From NCBI GenBank assembly GCA_007695285.1, contig REEC01000118.1, positions 39,537 to 103,536 on the forward strand: 64,000 nucleotides of DNA. Direction: 5' to 3'. The notes under the pieces were generated by a model. It saw nothing but the letters and a program-made list of their open reading frames with translations, had not been told where the DNA came from and searched no databases. The DNA is from Spirochaetaceae bacterium. Its GTDB lineage: Bacteria; Spirochaetota; Spirochaetia; DSM-27196; PXBQ01. The translations under genes were made by a program, and so were the position numbers. Below are positions 46,614 through 56,046 of this stretch, piece after piece. The number at the start of each line of letters is the position of its first letter. The stretch's first letter is position 1.

Positions 46614-47933
46614 TCATTCGATCCGCTCGACGACGAGCTCGCGCAACTCGTCGCGCATCGGCTCGGGGGTGCTGTCGATCACGTCCTCGAAGTAGCCCTG
46701 AATGAGAGTTCGTTCCGCCTCGGTTTGGCTAAAGCCGCGCGTCCTAAGGTAATGGACCTGGTTTTGATCGATTTTCGCGGTCGTCGAGCCGTGACTGCAC
46801 CGAACATCGTTCGTGTTGATCTGAAGACTCGGGATCGAATCGGAGCGAGCACCATCGTTTAAAAGAAGATTCTTGTTCTCGAGGAACGCGTCGGTCTTTG
46901 CGGCGTGGTCTTCGACTCGGATGAGGCCCTGGAACACAGTGTGCGCCTCGTCGCGAACCGCGCCTTTGTAGTACGTACGGCTTTCGGCGTTCGGCGAGTT
47001 ATGCACCTGGACCGTCCGAAGATCCATGTGTTGGTCTTCACTCCCGATATACAGACCCGAGAGCTGCACGTCCGAGCCCGGACCGTCAAGAATCGCGTCG
47101 AACCGAGTCTTTGCGAGCATACCGCCGAACTGTCCGGTGAAGTGATGAAGCCGCGCGTCACGCGCAATCCGCGCGCGGCCGGTCGAGAACACACTCGAAT
47201 CAATGTTCAGGTTCTGTATCTGAAAAAAACCGAGCGACGCGTTGTCGCCGAGTGAAAGCGAAATACCTTCGTTGTAGAGCACGTCGCCCTCGTCGGCGCC
47301 GGAGATCCGTTCGATCAACTGCACGCGTGAGGATTTCTCCGCGACCGCGACGATTTGCGGTGCACACATCACGTGGTCACCCGAAACGTTCAACTCGACG
47401 ATGAACGGATCGGCGATCTCGAGACCCGGCGGGACGTACAGAAACACTCCGTGAGTAAACGCCGCGTAGTGAAGAGCAGCGATTCTGTCCTCGACAGCAT
47501 CGGCGGTCCCCGAGAGCGCTTCGAGAAACGCCTTCCGTGCACGCGCGAGACTCTCGGAGTGGTTCGCGTCAAACAACCCGTAGAGTCTGTCGAGAGGCAA
47601 GAACACGACACCTTGATCGGATAGATCTTTTTTCACGACGAGCGATGAACACACTGCGTTCTCGAACACGATGCGCCCCGACTCGTCGTCGTTGAGATCC
47701 CCGTCCGCAGGCGCGGACGGTACGGATCGGCCGAACGAGTACGCGTCGAAATCGAGCGACGACACGTCGGTCCGTCGCCACTCCTCATCACGCTGCGACG
47801 GCCACGGGAGTTCGATGAACCTGGCGTGAGCGGCACGCCGTATGCCCGCCACATCTGTCGGTTCGGTACATGTTTTCAGAAACTCCGGTAGACTCTCGGT
47901 ACCGGTAAAAGAGCGTGTTTCCACTGTTTGCAT
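46614..47933 (-). CDS. sufD: Fe-S cluster assembly protein SufD
   Basis: 439 residues, the right-handed beta-helix protein that pairs with SufB in the SufBC2D scaffold. C-terminal signatures are typical: QGLIRVEDHAAKTDAFLENKNLLL, DVRCSHGSTTAKIDQNQVHYLRTRG with the cluster-associated His, and QTEAERTLIQGYFEDV. It lies 15 bp downstream of sufB. Confidence 0.94.
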   Translation of the reverse strand: MQTVETRSFTGTESLPEFLKTCTEPTDVAGIRRAAHARFIELPWPSQRDEEWRRTDVSSLDFDAYSFGRSVPSAPADGDLNDDESGRIVFENAVCSSLVVKKDLSDQGVVFLPLDRLYGLFDANHSESLARARKAFLEALSGTADAVEDRIAALHYAAFTHGVFLYVPPGLEIADPFIVELNVSGDHVMCAPQIVAVAEKSSRVQLIERISGADEGDVLYNEGISLSLGDNASLGFFQIQNLNIDSSVFSTGRARIARDARLHHFTGQFGGMLAKTRFDAILDGPGSDVQLSGLYIGSEDQHMDLRTVQVHNSPNAESRTYYKGAVRDEAHTVFQGLIRVEDHAAKTDAFLENKNLLLNDGARSDSIPSLQINTNDVRCSHGSTTAKIDQNQVHYLRTRGFSQTEAERTLIQGYFEDVIDSTPEPMRDELRELVVERIE

Positions 47934-47948
47934 CTCTCCTCCCCGGCC

Positions 47949-49349
47949 TTACCCGACCGAGCCCTCCATTTCGAGTTCAATCAGACGATTGAGCTCCACT
48001 GCGTACTCCATCGGAAGCTGCTTCACGAGAGGGTCAAGAAACCCATTTACGATCATCATCGACGCTTCAGACTCCGTCATTCCGCGCGACATCAGGTAAA
48101 ACAGCTGATCCTCGCTGATCTTGCTGACGCGCGCCTCGTGTTCGATCGAAACGTCGTTCGAGAGAATATCCATGTACGGATACGTGTTGCTCTTCGAGTC
48201 TTCGTCGATCAAGAGCGCGTCGCACACGACATGCGACTTCACGTCGTTCAAGCCCGGGTCGACTTTAATCTGGCCACGATAGCTCGCGGTTCCGCCGTCT
48301 TTGCTGATAGACTTCGACGTGATCACCGAGCTTGTCCGTGACGCCGCGTGCACAATCTTTCCTCCGGTATCCTGCTCTTGGCCGGTTCCCGCGAAAGCGA
48401 TCGAGAGCACCTCACCGTGAGCGCCTTCTCCCATGAGGTAGACCGACGGGTACTTCATCGTCCTCTTGCTTCCGAGGTTCCCGTCGACCCACTCGACCGT
48501 CGCGTTCTCGTGCGCGACAGCGCGTTTTGTCACGAGGTTATAGACGTCACCGGACCAGTTCTGGATCGTCGAGTACCGAACTCGCGCCCCTTTCAGCGCG
48601 ATAATCTCGACAACGGCCGAGTGCAGACTGTCGGTCGTGTACACAGGGGCCGTACAGCCCTCGATGTAGTGAACGAAACTCCCCTCGTCGGCGATGATCA
48701 ACGTGCGCTCAAACTGGCCGAAATTCTCGGAGTTGATCCGGAAGTACGCCTGCAGCGGCACTTCGACTTTCACGCCCGGCGGAACGTACACAAAACTGCC
48801 GCCCGACCAGACCGCCGAGTTCAACGCCGCAAACTTGTTGTCGGTGTACGGGATGATCGTCCCGAAATACTTCTTCACGATCTCCGGATGTTCGCGCACT
48901 GCGGACTCGGGATCCAAGAACAAAACGCCCTTGTCGGATAGTTCCTTCTGGATGCTGTGGTACACCATCTCAGAGTCATACTGAGCACCGACACCCGCGA
49001 GAAATTTTTGCTCAGCTTCCGGGATCCCAATTCGGTCGTACGTTTCTTTGATATCCGCGGGCAAATCTTCCCACGTCTTCTTCTGCGCATCGGTCGACGT
49101 CGAGTAGTACACGATGTTCTCGAAATCGAGCGCCGAGAGATCGGCACCCCAGTTCGGCATGTCCTTCTTCAGAAACTCTTCGTACGAGCGCAATCGAAAC
49201 TCAAGCATCCAGTCCGGCTCTTTTTTGTGCCGTGAAATCGCGGCGACGACCTCGGGAGTGAGACCCCGCTCAGTCTTGAACACGGAATTATCCGGAAAGG
49301 CAAAACCGAATTTATAGTCGCCAATATCTACCGTTTGCTGATCACTCAT
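47949..49349 (-). CDS. sufB: Fe-S cluster assembly protein SufB
   Basis: 466 residues. N-terminus with the [20 protein letters not shown] signature, central [28 protein letters not shown] with a conserved Cys, and the C-terminal [19 protein letters not shown] and DLMSRG-like segments. It assembles the nascent cluster with SufC ATPase and SufD. It overlaps sufC by 8 bp. Confidence 0.95.
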   Translation of the reverse strand: MSDQQTVDIGDYKFGFAFPDNSVFKTERGLTPEVVAAISRHKKEPDWMLEFRLRSYEEFLKKDMPNWGADLSALDFENIVYYSTSTDAQKKTWEDLPADIKETYDRIGIPEAEQKFLAGVGAQYDSEMVYHSIQKELSDKGVLFLDPESAVREHPEIVKKYFGTIIPYTDNKFAALNSAVWSGGSFVYVPPGVKVEVPLQAYFRINSENFGQFERTLIIADEGSFVHYIEGCTAPVYTTDSLHSAVVEIIALKGARVRYSTIQNWSGDVYNLVTKRAVAHENATVEWVDGNLGSKRTMKYPSVYLMGEGAHGEVLSIAFAGTGQEQDTGGKIVHAASRTSSVITSKSISKDGGTASYRGQIKVDPGLNDVKSHVVCDALLIDEDSKSNTYPYMDILSNDVSIEHEARVSKISEDQLFYLMSRGMTESEASMMIVNGFLDPLVKQLPMEYAVELNRLIELEMEGSVG

Positions 49350-50109
49350 CGTCGTTCTCCTCTATGCCGTATTGTTTTCGGACCCAGTCGTATCCCTTGC
49401 TCTCGAGCGTAGTGACCAGATCGCGTCCACCCGACGTCACGACGCGTCCTTGATACATGATGTGCACAAAATCCGGTTTGATGTGATCGAGAATCCGCTG
49501 ATAGTGCGTGATCACGAGCGCACCGAAATCGCCGGTACGAAGCTTGTTGACACCCTTCGCAACGATCTGCAACGCATCGATATCGAGACCGGAGTCGGTC
49601 TCGTCGAGAATAGCGAAGACGGGGTTCAGCATCAGCATTTGGAGAATCTCCATGCGCTTCTTCTCCCCGCCGGAAAAACCCTCGTTCAAGTACCTGTTGA
49701 TGAATTTCTGATCGATCTCGAGATAGTCCATCGATTCACGCAGTGATTTGATGAATCCCTTCGTCTTGACCGGATCGTTCTCGGCGTACCGGATCTCAAC
49801 GGCCCTCTTGAGAAATCGACCGACCGTTACGCCGGGGATCTCGACCGGATATTGAAACGCCATGAAAAGCCCAAGCCGTGCGCGCTCGTCGGTCCCCATC
49901 TCGAGGATGTTCCGGCCGTCGACGAGAACCTCTCCGCCCGTTACCTCGTACGATGAGTGTCCAAAAATCACGTTGGTCAACGTGCTCTTGCCCGATCCGT
50001 TTGGGCCCATCAGCGCGTGGATCTTGCCTGAGTTGAGTTCGAGATCTACACCTTTGAGAATCTCCTGACCGTCTATTGTTGCCTTGAGACCTTTTACTTC
50101 AATTTTCAT
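49342..50109 (-). CDS. sufC: Fe-S cluster assembly ATPase SufC
   Basis: 255 residues, an ABC-type ATPase without membrane partner: Walker [22 protein letters not shown] signature, Walker [12 protein letters not shown], and VITHYQR as H-loop. It drives conformational change in SufBC2D. It is separated from sufT by 129 bp in which I see no gene, only an imperfect palindrome GAGTCAATTAACTC (50141-50154). Confidence 0.95.
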   Translation of the reverse strand: MKIEVKGLKATIDGQEILKGVDLELNSGKIHALMGPNGSGKSTLTNVIFGHSSYEVTGGEVLVDGRNILEMGTDERARLGLFMAFQYPVEIPGVTVGRFLKRAVEIRYAENDPVKTKGFIKSLRESMDYLEIDQKFINRYLNEGFSGGEKKRMEILQMLMLNPVFAILDETDSGLDIDALQIVAKGVNKLRTGDFGALVITHYQRILDHIKPDFVHIMYQGRVVTSGGRDLVTTLESKGYDWVRKQYGIEENDDE

Positions 50110-50238
50110 CCTATCCCCCTATCGTCCCTTTTCTTGTCGAGTCAATTAACTCACTATTCATCGTTTCGCTGTTCGCCGGCCGCGTCGCGTGAGACACGCA
50201 GAAACCGTACAGAGCGCGGATGGAGCCGGTTTTTGCGG

Positions 50239-50541
50239 CTAAATCGGGTACCCCAGTTCGAGGCGCGCTTCCTCGCTCATGAAGTCGATACTCCACGGTG
50301 GATTCCAGACGAGAGTCGGTAGCACCGTCTCGATGCCGCTGTCTTCGCGCAGGACCGTCGTGATATCGTTCATAATCGTGTCCGCGAGTGGACACCCGGG
50401 CGAGGTCAAGGTGAAGTCGACTTCGATCCGATCCTCAAAAGGCTCGATCCGATAAATCAATCCGACGTCGACGATGTTCAATCCAATTTCCGGGTCGATT
50501 ACCTTTTTCAACGACTCTAGACAATCGCTCTTTGAAACCAT
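50239..50541 (-). CDS. sufT: MIP18/DUF59-family Fe-S assembly factor (SufT-like)
   Basis: 100 residues, a single MIP18 domain: LKKVIDPEIGLNIVDVGLIYRI, DFTLTSPGCPLADTIMNDI with the conserved Cys, and LVWNPPWSIDFMSEEARLELG at the end. SufT proteins help mature Fe-S enzymes and often lie in suf operons. It is the first gene of this locus, behind a strong promoter with AGGAG 6-7 bases before its ATG. Confidence 0.9.
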   Translation of the reverse strand: MVSKSDCLESLKKVIDPEIGLNIVDVGLIYRIEPFEDRIEVDFTLTSPGCPLADTIMNDITTVLREDSGIETVLPTLVWNPPWSIDFMSEEARLELGYPI

Positions 50542-50554
50542 GAGCCACTCCTGT

Positions 50555-50593
50555 ATTTATGACTATTTTACTAATGTATTCCTAAGATATCAA
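50555..50593 (-). promoter_or_regulatory. suf promoter with putative IscR/Rrf2-like operator
   Basis: Minus strand TTGATA (50588-50593), 17 bp, TAAAAT (50565-50570). The -10 is embedded in ATTAGTAAAATAGTCA, matching the sodA element at 14 of 16 positions in the same register to the -10. The 25-bp window 50555-50579 resembles the IscR type 1 palindrome in its left arm and centre. Confidence 0.65.
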
Positions 50594-50712
50594 GACAAAA
50601 AATCAACTCAACTCCGATTTTCGTCGATGTTCACAAAAACACTGTAAAAACGGCTGAGTTAAATTGCGGCACCACGGGAAATATACTACTATGAGTCGCC
50701 AAGAGGGAAGCC

Positions 50713-51294
50713 ATGCACGTCCTGGTTGTCGTTTCTTCACCCGCCGAGACCTCTCTTGTGATCGCCCTCGCCCAAACGGCGGTCGACACAGCACTGTCGC
50801 ACAGTGCGACGGTCACGCTGCTCGATCTGTACCGCGAGCGGTTCGATCCGGTTCTTCCCGACGAAGAAATCCGCCGCAGATTCAGCCTCGAAGATGATGT
50901 CCAGAGGTCGGTACGCGAACTCGTACGGGCCGATCTGGTCGTTTTTGTGCATCCCGAGTGGTGGGGCCAGCCTCCTGCTCTGCTGAAAGGATGGATCGAT
51001 CGTGTGTTTCGCCACGGAATCGCGTTTACGTTTTCCGGTGATGAGTTCACGAAAAAGCAGCTCGTTCCGCTGCTTACCGAGAAGTCGGCTGCCGTCTTCG
51101 TGACCTCGGACATGGACGGTGCGACGCCGATCGAAATGATCTGGAAAGATAGTATTCTCGGTTACTGCGGAGTCTCCGACATTCGTTTTCACCGTTTCTG
51201 CGGCGTCCGTCGGAGCTCGCATTCGGAACGCTCAAAATGGTTGGTGACGGTTGAGACCACGATTCAAGATATTATCGCGAGGAGAGACCGATGA
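50713..51294 (+). CDS. NAD(P)H:quinone oxidoreductase-like flavodoxin-fold protein
   Basis: 193 residues. MHVLVVVSSPAETSLVIALAQTA and ADLVVFVHPEWWGQPPALLKGWIDRVF are hallmarks of the NQO1/KefF/MdaB family, dimeric flavoproteins doing two-electron reduction of quinones. It is coupled to the sixA-like gene by a 4-bp ATGA overlap. AGAGGGAAG precedes the ATG. It is divergent from the suf operon with 171 bp between, suggesting but not proving a redox-stress link. Confidence 0.87.
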   Translation: MHVLVVVSSPAETSLVIALAQTAVDTALSHSATVTLLDLYRERFDPVLPDEEIRRRFSLEDDVQRSVRELVRADLVVFVHPEWWGQPPALLKGWIDRVFRHGIAFTFSGDEFTKKQLVPLLTEKSAAVFVTSDMDGATPIEMIWKDSILGYCGVSDIRFHRFCGVRRSSHSERSKWLVTVETTIQDIIARRDR

Positions 51295-51767
51295 GACAAC
51301 TTCTTGTGTACCGACACGCAAAAACCGAGGGAGCCGGCCCCGACGGTTCCGACCATTCGCGGGTCTTACGCCCGGACGGAGTCGACGCCGCGCGGAAAAC
51401 CGGAACTCGAATCGCGAAACGCGGAATAGTTCCCGAGCGCATAGTGTCGTCGGACGCGGTCCGCGCCGTGGCAACCGCAGAGATCACCGCGGAGGCCTGC
51501 GGCTACCAGAACGAGATAGTGACGATGCGCGAACTCTACGACGGTACCACTGAGACGTATCTTGACGTGATCCGAAACTGTCCGGACACGATCACCCGCT
51601 TCATGATCGTCGGACACAACCCGTCGATCGAAAGCTTGATCGAGACCCTGGCCGAGAGGTACGTGCAGGTACGCACCGGCGCGTTAGTCTATCTTGTGCT
51701 GCCGATCTCGAACTGGACCGTACTCGGACCCGGCACCGAGTACGACATTCTGGAAGTCATACGCTGA
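51291..51767 (+). CDS. SixA-like phosphohistidine phosphatase
   Basis: 158 residues of the histidine phosphatase superfamily: the catalytic RHAK in LLVYRHAKTE (residues 5-14), a second His in IVGHNPSIE, and IVSSDAVRAVATAE. SixA-type proteins remove phosphate from phosphohistidine, e.g. on phosphotransfer proteins. It is translationally coupled to the preceding reductase. The partner is unknown. Confidence 0.87.
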   Translation: MRQLLVYRHAKTEGAGPDGSDHSRVLRPDGVDAARKTGTRIAKRGIVPERIVSSDAVRAVATAEITAEACGYQNEIVTMRELYDGTTETYLDVIRNCPDTITRFMIVGHNPSIESLIETLAERYVQVRTGALVYLVLPISNWTVLGPGTEYDILEVIR

Positions 51768-51812
51768 ACCTGTTTACCGGACTGTCAGGTTCCCGCGTTT
51801 CTTTTCGCGTGT

Positions 51813-51818
51813 TACACT
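51813..51818 (+). promoter_or_regulatory. -10 box of predicted leaderless aarF promoter
   Basis: TACACT ends 6 bases before the GTG start at 51825; TTCCCG (51790-51795) is a weak -35 at 17 bp. No ribosome binding site. Confidence 0.5.
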
Positions 51819-51824
51819 ACGCCC

Positions 51825-53516
51825 GTGAAAAAACTCGGTTTCTTCCGTCACACATTTCGATATCCGATGCGCCTCCAGGAGGTGGTGCGCGCGTTCATCG
51901 CGTACGGATTCGAGGACTGGGTGGTTCTGCTCCGGCTCGATCGCTCGTTCCCGTTCGTTCGTAGACTGCTCTCGAAACGCGGCTCCGGCGAAGAACAGGA
52001 CATGGACCGCTGGCACGCGATTCGCCTGACGTTTGAGGAACTCGGCCCGACGTTCATCAAACTCGGTCAGATCCTCAGTAGCCGCACCGACATGCTTCCG
52101 CTCGAGCTGACCCGCGAACTCGCGCACCTCCGGGACGACGTCGCGCCGTTTTCGTCCGAAGAAGTCATGACGATTATCGAAGATGAACTCGGACGCCCGT
52201 GTCATGAGCTGTTCTCCGAGTTCGATGAAAAGCCGGCCGCGTCCGCGTCGATCGCGCAGGTACATACCGCGCGAACACGGTCCGGACACAAGGTCGCGGT
52301 CAAAGTACGCCGCCCGGGGATCGAGGAGACCGTGAGGGTCGACCTTGAGATCCTACATCACCTTGCCGTACTCATCGAGAAATACTTCCCCAAGGCCAAA
52401 CTCCTGAATCCCACGGCGGTTATCGAGGAGTTCCGAAAGAGCATCACAAATGAACTCGACTTCACGCGCGAGCTACGGAGCCTCGAGCGCTTCCGGGTTA
52501 TGTTCGCGGGAAACCCGCGAACAAAGGTCCCCGAAGTGTTCCCGGAGTACTCGACTCGACGGGTCCTCACGATGGAGTTCATCGACGGAGAACGGCTCGG
52601 CTCTGTGGAGTCCGATACGACCGGAAGGTTCGACAAACACGAAATCGCGCGCAACGGCGCGAATCTCGTGCTCGAGCAAATTTTTATCCACGGCTTTTTT
52701 CACGCGGACCCTCACCCCGGAAACATCTACATCCTCCCGAACAACGTCGTCTGCTTTCTCGATTTCGGCATCGTCGGTCAACTCAGGCCGCGCGAACGCG
52801 AGACCCTCATGAGAGTCATGATCGGTGCGGTCAATCGTGACGCCGACACCGTGACCGACGGGCTTCTCGCGTTGACGGACGCGAAACACGCGGTCAACAC
52901 GGCGAAGCTGAGCGAGAATGTGTACGACATCATCGACGAGTATATCGATGTTTCGCTGAAGAACCTCGACATCGGAGGTATGTTTACCGATCTGATCTCG
53001 CTGCTCGTACGCTTTGGCCTGCGAATGCCGACGCAGCTCACACTCGTCACAAAGGCACTGATCTCGATCGAGGGCGTCGGAGTTCAATTGTGGCCGGACT
53101 TCAACCTGGTCGAGGTCCTCAAACCTTTCGTTCGGCGGCTGTATTACCGGAGACTCAACCCGCGCCGCATACTCACCGACGGGTACGAGATCGCCGCGCG
53201 GTACGGCGAGTTCGCGCGCGATTTACCGGTTGATCTGCGAGAGATACTGAAACTAGTCAAAACCGGCAATGTGCGTCTGACGTTTCGCGCGACCGGGCTC
53301 GAACCGATCGCTCGGACGATCGATTCATTCGGCGTGCGGATCATTTTCGGCCTCGTACTTGCGTCGATCATGGTGAGCTCGTCGCTCATCATCGGCGCGA
53401 CCGTTCCACCGACGTGGCAGGGAATTTCGGTGATCGGGCTGATCGGGTACGGTCTCGCCGGGTTGCTCGGCTTCGGTTTCATCGTCGCGCTGATCGTTAG
53501 AATGTTTCGGGGTTAA
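51825..53516 (+). CDS. ABC1/AarF/UbiB-family atypical kinase
   Basis: 563 residues. KxGQ motif in TFIKLGQILSSRTD, Ala-rich loop in EKPAASASIAQVHTA, the VKVRRPG lysine, HADPHPGNI catalytic loop and FLDFGIVGQL (DFG). Two C-terminal membrane segments (RIIFGLVLASIMVSSSLIIGA, VIGLIGYGLAGLLGFGFIVALIV) anchor it. UbiB proteins are ATPases needed for isoprenoid quinone or lipid homeostasis. It starts with GTG and lacks a ribosome binding site. No quinone genes are adjacent. It ends overlapping the phosphatase gene by 4 bp. Confidence 0.92.
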   Translation: MKKLGFFRHTFRYPMRLQEVVRAFIAYGFEDWVVLLRLDRSFPFVRRLLSKRGSGEEQDMDRWHAIRLTFEELGPTFIKLGQILSSRTDMLPLELTRELAHLRDDVAPFSSEEVMTIIEDELGRPCHELFSEFDEKPAASASIAQVHTARTRSGHKVAVKVRRPGIEETVRVDLEILHHLAVLIEKYFPKAKLLNPTAVIEEFRKSITNELDFTRELRSLERFRVMFAGNPRTKVPEVFPEYSTRRVLTMEFIDGERLGSVESDTTGRFDKHEIARNGANLVLEQIFIHGFFHADPHPGNIYILPNNVVCFLDFGIVGQLRPRERETLMRVMIGAVNRDADTVTDGLLALTDAKHAVNTAKLSENVYDIIDEYIDVSLKNLDIGGMFTDLISLLVRFGLRMPTQLTLVTKALISIEGVGVQLWPDFNLVEVLKPFVRRLYYRRLNPRRILTDGYEIAARYGEFARDLPVDLREILKLVKTGNVRLTFRATGLEPIARTIDSFGVRIIFGLVLASIMVSSSLIIGATVPPTWQGISVIGLIGYGLAGLLGFGFIVALIVRMFRG

Positions 53517-53998
53517 CCGGCACGACTCCGCACGGCGAGTTCGTCGACGATCTTCCGACACGTTCGCTCGATGATGTCGTACACGTAATCGAAGCCCGAG
53601 AGTCCGCCGTACCACGGATCCGGAACATCAAGCTCATCCGTTCTCACGGGATCCGAGTCCCGGAACAGCCGGATTTTCCCGGGATAGCGCGTGAGTTTTT
53701 TCAACCGTCGCACGTGCGCGCGGTCCATACCGTAGATCACGTCGTAGTACTCGAGATCCGTTGTCCTAAGTTGCCTCGCCGGGTGGTCGATCGCGATTCC
53801 ATTTCGCGCCGCAACACTCCGCATCCGCTCGTCGGCGTTCTCGCCGACATGGTACGCGTCGAGCCCACACGACTCGATCTCAAACAGATCCGCGCATCCA
53901 CTTTCGTCAACGTGATGTTGAAAGACCGCGTGCGCGAGTGGACTTCGACAGATATTGCCGGTACAGACGAACAGAACTCTGATCGATTCGTCGCTCAT
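53513..53998 (-). CDS. Low-molecular-weight protein tyrosine phosphatase
   Basis: 161 residues from ATG 53998. The catalytic loop VCTGNICRSPLA (C-x5-R) is near residue 12, and DPWYGG with the general-acid Asp is near residue 125. It dephosphorylates phosphotyrosine or phosphoarginine on proteins, or may act on small phosphate esters. Its start overlaps the stop of the upstream dehydrogenase (ATGA), so the pair is coupled. The frame extends to 54043 but the upstream part overlaps that gene. Confidence 0.9.
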   Translation of the reverse strand: MSDESIRVLFVCTGNICRSPLAHAVFQHHVDESGCADLFEIESCGLDAYHVGENADERMRSVAARNGIAIDHPARQLRTTDLEYYDVIYGMDRAHVRRLKKLTRYPGKIRLFRDSDPVRTDELDVPDPWYGGLSGFDYVYDIIERTCRKIVDELAVRSRAG

Positions 53999-55257
53999 GC
54001 CTTCGTCAACGACTCGAGCAGATACTTCTCGGCTTCGGCGCACCAGAGTCCGTTGTTCGCGGAGGTAATCTCGGCGAGTCGCGCGAAGAGCGGATCCGAC
54101 TTCCCTTTTTCGCCAAAATCATCGATCGCGGTCAACTCGAGTTCGATGTTCGTGTACATCAGCTTCTTGCCGCCTGGAATGTTCGGAAGGTTGAGCGTCG
54201 TTGGGATCACCGCGTCGAGCCCGCCGATATGCGTGATCATAGCTGCCGGGTTGATCTTGCCGGCCGACATCAGTTCGAGCGCCTCGCGCATGTCCGCGGT
54301 GTTTCCCCCGCTCGTTCCGACGATGTGGTGCGACGCGTAGTGCACGTCGTAGAAGTTCATCGTCGCCGAGAACGCCGGGTCGGTCGGACCCGCAAAAAAG
54401 TTCAAACAGCCGTCCTTTCCGAGTATAGCGTCACCCTGCTCGATCACCGCGCGTACAGGCGCGAAGACGAACACGTCGTCGAACCCGGTTCCCCCCGTGA
54501 GCGACACAAGCTCTTTCTCGACGTCGGCCAAGCTTTTTGTGTTAACATACTTGAGTTCGACACCGTTCTTCGCAGCTTCCTCGGGAGTGTAAATCGACGC
54601 GGCCCGAGCGAGTCTGTCGTCGTCGATATCGGTCACGACGAGCAGAGCCGGGCGCCGGTCGCAGTGAATCGCGTAGTCGATCGCGCCGAGCCCCATCGGG
54701 CCGACACCCGCGAGGATCGCGGTTTTTCCGCCGGGAACGATTCCCATCGTATGCTCGTACGAGCCTTGAGTCGTGTGGTACTGCGCGTGAAACGCCCCTG
54801 CGATACACGACACGGGCTCTGCGAGCGAGCCGAGGAAGAAAGCGTCGCCGGTGTACTCGAGCAGGCAATCCATCTCCATGACTTCTTTCGGAATGACGAT
54901 GTACGTCGCATCGCCCCCGATGTACCGATACGAGTAGCCCGGTGCGTCGAGACTTCCTTTGTAGTTCAGTGCCGGCTGAATCGAGAAACGGGTCCCGGTC
55001 GAGAAGCGATCGCGCCATTTTTTCCCGACCTCGACGATTTCTCCGCAAAACTCGTGGCCTATCATCACCGGTTTTTCGGCGATGTTCGATGGAACGCGTT
55101 TGTGGTCACTACCTTGGACCGAGGCCTTGTACGACGACATGCAGATACTGTCCGAGACGATGTGCGCGAGGATCTCATCGTCACCGATCGGAGGCAACTC
55201 GAACTCTTCGAGCCTGAGGTCTTTCTTCCCGTACATGCGTATAGCGTGTGTAATCAC
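53995..55257 (-). CDS. Zinc-type dehydrogenase, L-sorbose-1-phosphate reductase-like
   Basis: 420 residues from GTG 55257, chosen because AAGGAG lies 6-7 bases upstream; the frame stays open to 55569. Medium-chain dehydrogenase fold: GroES-like domain with the catalytic-zinc region SICMSSYKASVQGSDHKRV and GHEFCGEIVEVG, then the Rossmann motif AILAGVGPMGLGAIDYAI. The long central segment and DDVFVFAPVRAVIEQGD resemble the SorE/sorbose-1-phosphate reductase group. It probably oxidises or reduces a sugar or polyol phosphate. Coupled to the phosphatase downstream. Confidence 0.82.
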   Translation of the reverse strand: MITHAIRMYGKKDLRLEEFELPPIGDDEILAHIVSDSICMSSYKASVQGSDHKRVPSNIAEKPVMIGHEFCGEIVEVGKKWRDRFSTGTRFSIQPALNYKGSLDAPGYSYRYIGGDATYIVIPKEVMEMDCLLEYTGDAFFLGSLAEPVSCIAGAFHAQYHTTQGSYEHTMGIVPGGKTAILAGVGPMGLGAIDYAIHCDRRPALLVVTDIDDDRLARAASIYTPEEAAKNGVELKYVNTKSLADVEKELVSLTGGTGFDDVFVFAPVRAVIEQGDAILGKDGCLNFFAGPTDPAFSATMNFYDVHYASHHIVGTSGGNTADMREALELMSAGKINPAAMITHIGGLDAVIPTTLNLPNIPGGKKLMYTNIELELTAIDDFGEKGKSDPLFARLAEITSANNGLWCAEAEKYLLESLTKA

Positions 55258-55401
55258 AGAAACTCCTTGAGCGAGCGTGGTCGCGCGATCACTATACCGG
55301 GAAACCGGACAGAAAATCAAACGCCTGCGCGAACACCGAATCGGCGGGTAATCGAAACGTGTACTTGCCGTCACATAGCACATTGCGCTACATTTGAGGT
55401 G

Positions 55402-55551
55402 ATGAAAAAAAGCACGGTTCTGTTTGCGATTAGTTTTGCGCTGCTCCTCACGGCGGTAGTCCTTCTGGTTATAACCGTCGGCCGGTATAACAGCCTCCGA
55501 GTCGAACAGGACGTCGGTATCGAAGCGAGTGTTGCCGTATGCCCGTCGTGA
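55402..55551 (+). CDS. Small single-span membrane protein
   Basis: 49 residues: KKS start, one hydrophobic helix (VLFAISFALLLTAVVLLVITV, about residues 6-26) and a short hydrophilic tail. GAGGTG precedes the ATG at 55402. It overlaps the next gene by 13 bp, which supports reality through coupling. No family recognised. It could be a small membrane anchor or signal-anchor peptide. Confidence 0.55.
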   Translation: MKKSTVLFAISFALLLTAVVLLVITVGRYNSLRVEQDVGIEASVAVCPS

Positions 55552-55997
55552 AGCAACATACCCCGACACTTCTGCGTCTGGTCGGTATAACCGGGACGTT
55601 CCGAGCGCGCAAACTTCGTCTGATTCTGTCCGACGAAACCGTGACTCTGTTTCTCGACGAGCGGATCATGGGCATGGTCAAAGTGGACGACATCCGCACG
55701 ATCGAGCGCGAACAGATCCGATATCGATACGAACACCCGCTAGGTCCAATCGCGCCGCCGGTTTCGGGTCTTCTCGACGTGCAGACGATCACCGACGGGC
55801 TTCAGCGGATTAACGTCGCGTACGACACACAGGCGCGCAAGCTCACGCGCGAGGCACGTCGGACGGAACGCGACCGCGATGTGAAGTCTCCCGCCGAAAT
55901 GGAAATGATGCTGCGCGACGGCACGGTGATGGTCGCGACCGAAGACGCGGTCGCGGCGCTTCTCGAGCAAATCCGGCTTTCGCGCACGGTACCGTGA
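55539..55997 (+). CDS. Unrecognised 152-residue protein
   Basis: Soluble, mixed alpha/beta, no signal peptide. N-terminal half (GITGTFRARKLRLILSDETVTLFLDERIMGMVKVDDI) looks like beta strands with a short turn, followed by a charged helical part (RKLTREARRTERDRDVKSPAEMEMMLRDG). No catalytic motif seen. It overlaps the small membrane protein gene upstream, so the two may act together. Confidence 0.6.
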   Translation: MPVVKQHTPTLLRLVGITGTFRARKLRLILSDETVTLFLDERIMGMVKVDDIRTIEREQIRYRYEHPLGPIAPPVSGLLDVQTITDGLQRINVAYDTQARKLTREARRTERDRDVKSPAEMEMMLRDGTVMVATEDAVAALLEQIRLSRTVP

Positions 55998-56046
55998 CCC
56001 GAAGATCGGCCCGCCGATTCTGTACCGATCGATCACGATCGTGAGG

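Noticed and set aside
50111..50160. Small minus-strand ORF ahead of sufC
   Set aside because: Sixteen codons with no distinctive composition; it is simply leader sequence between sufT and sufC.
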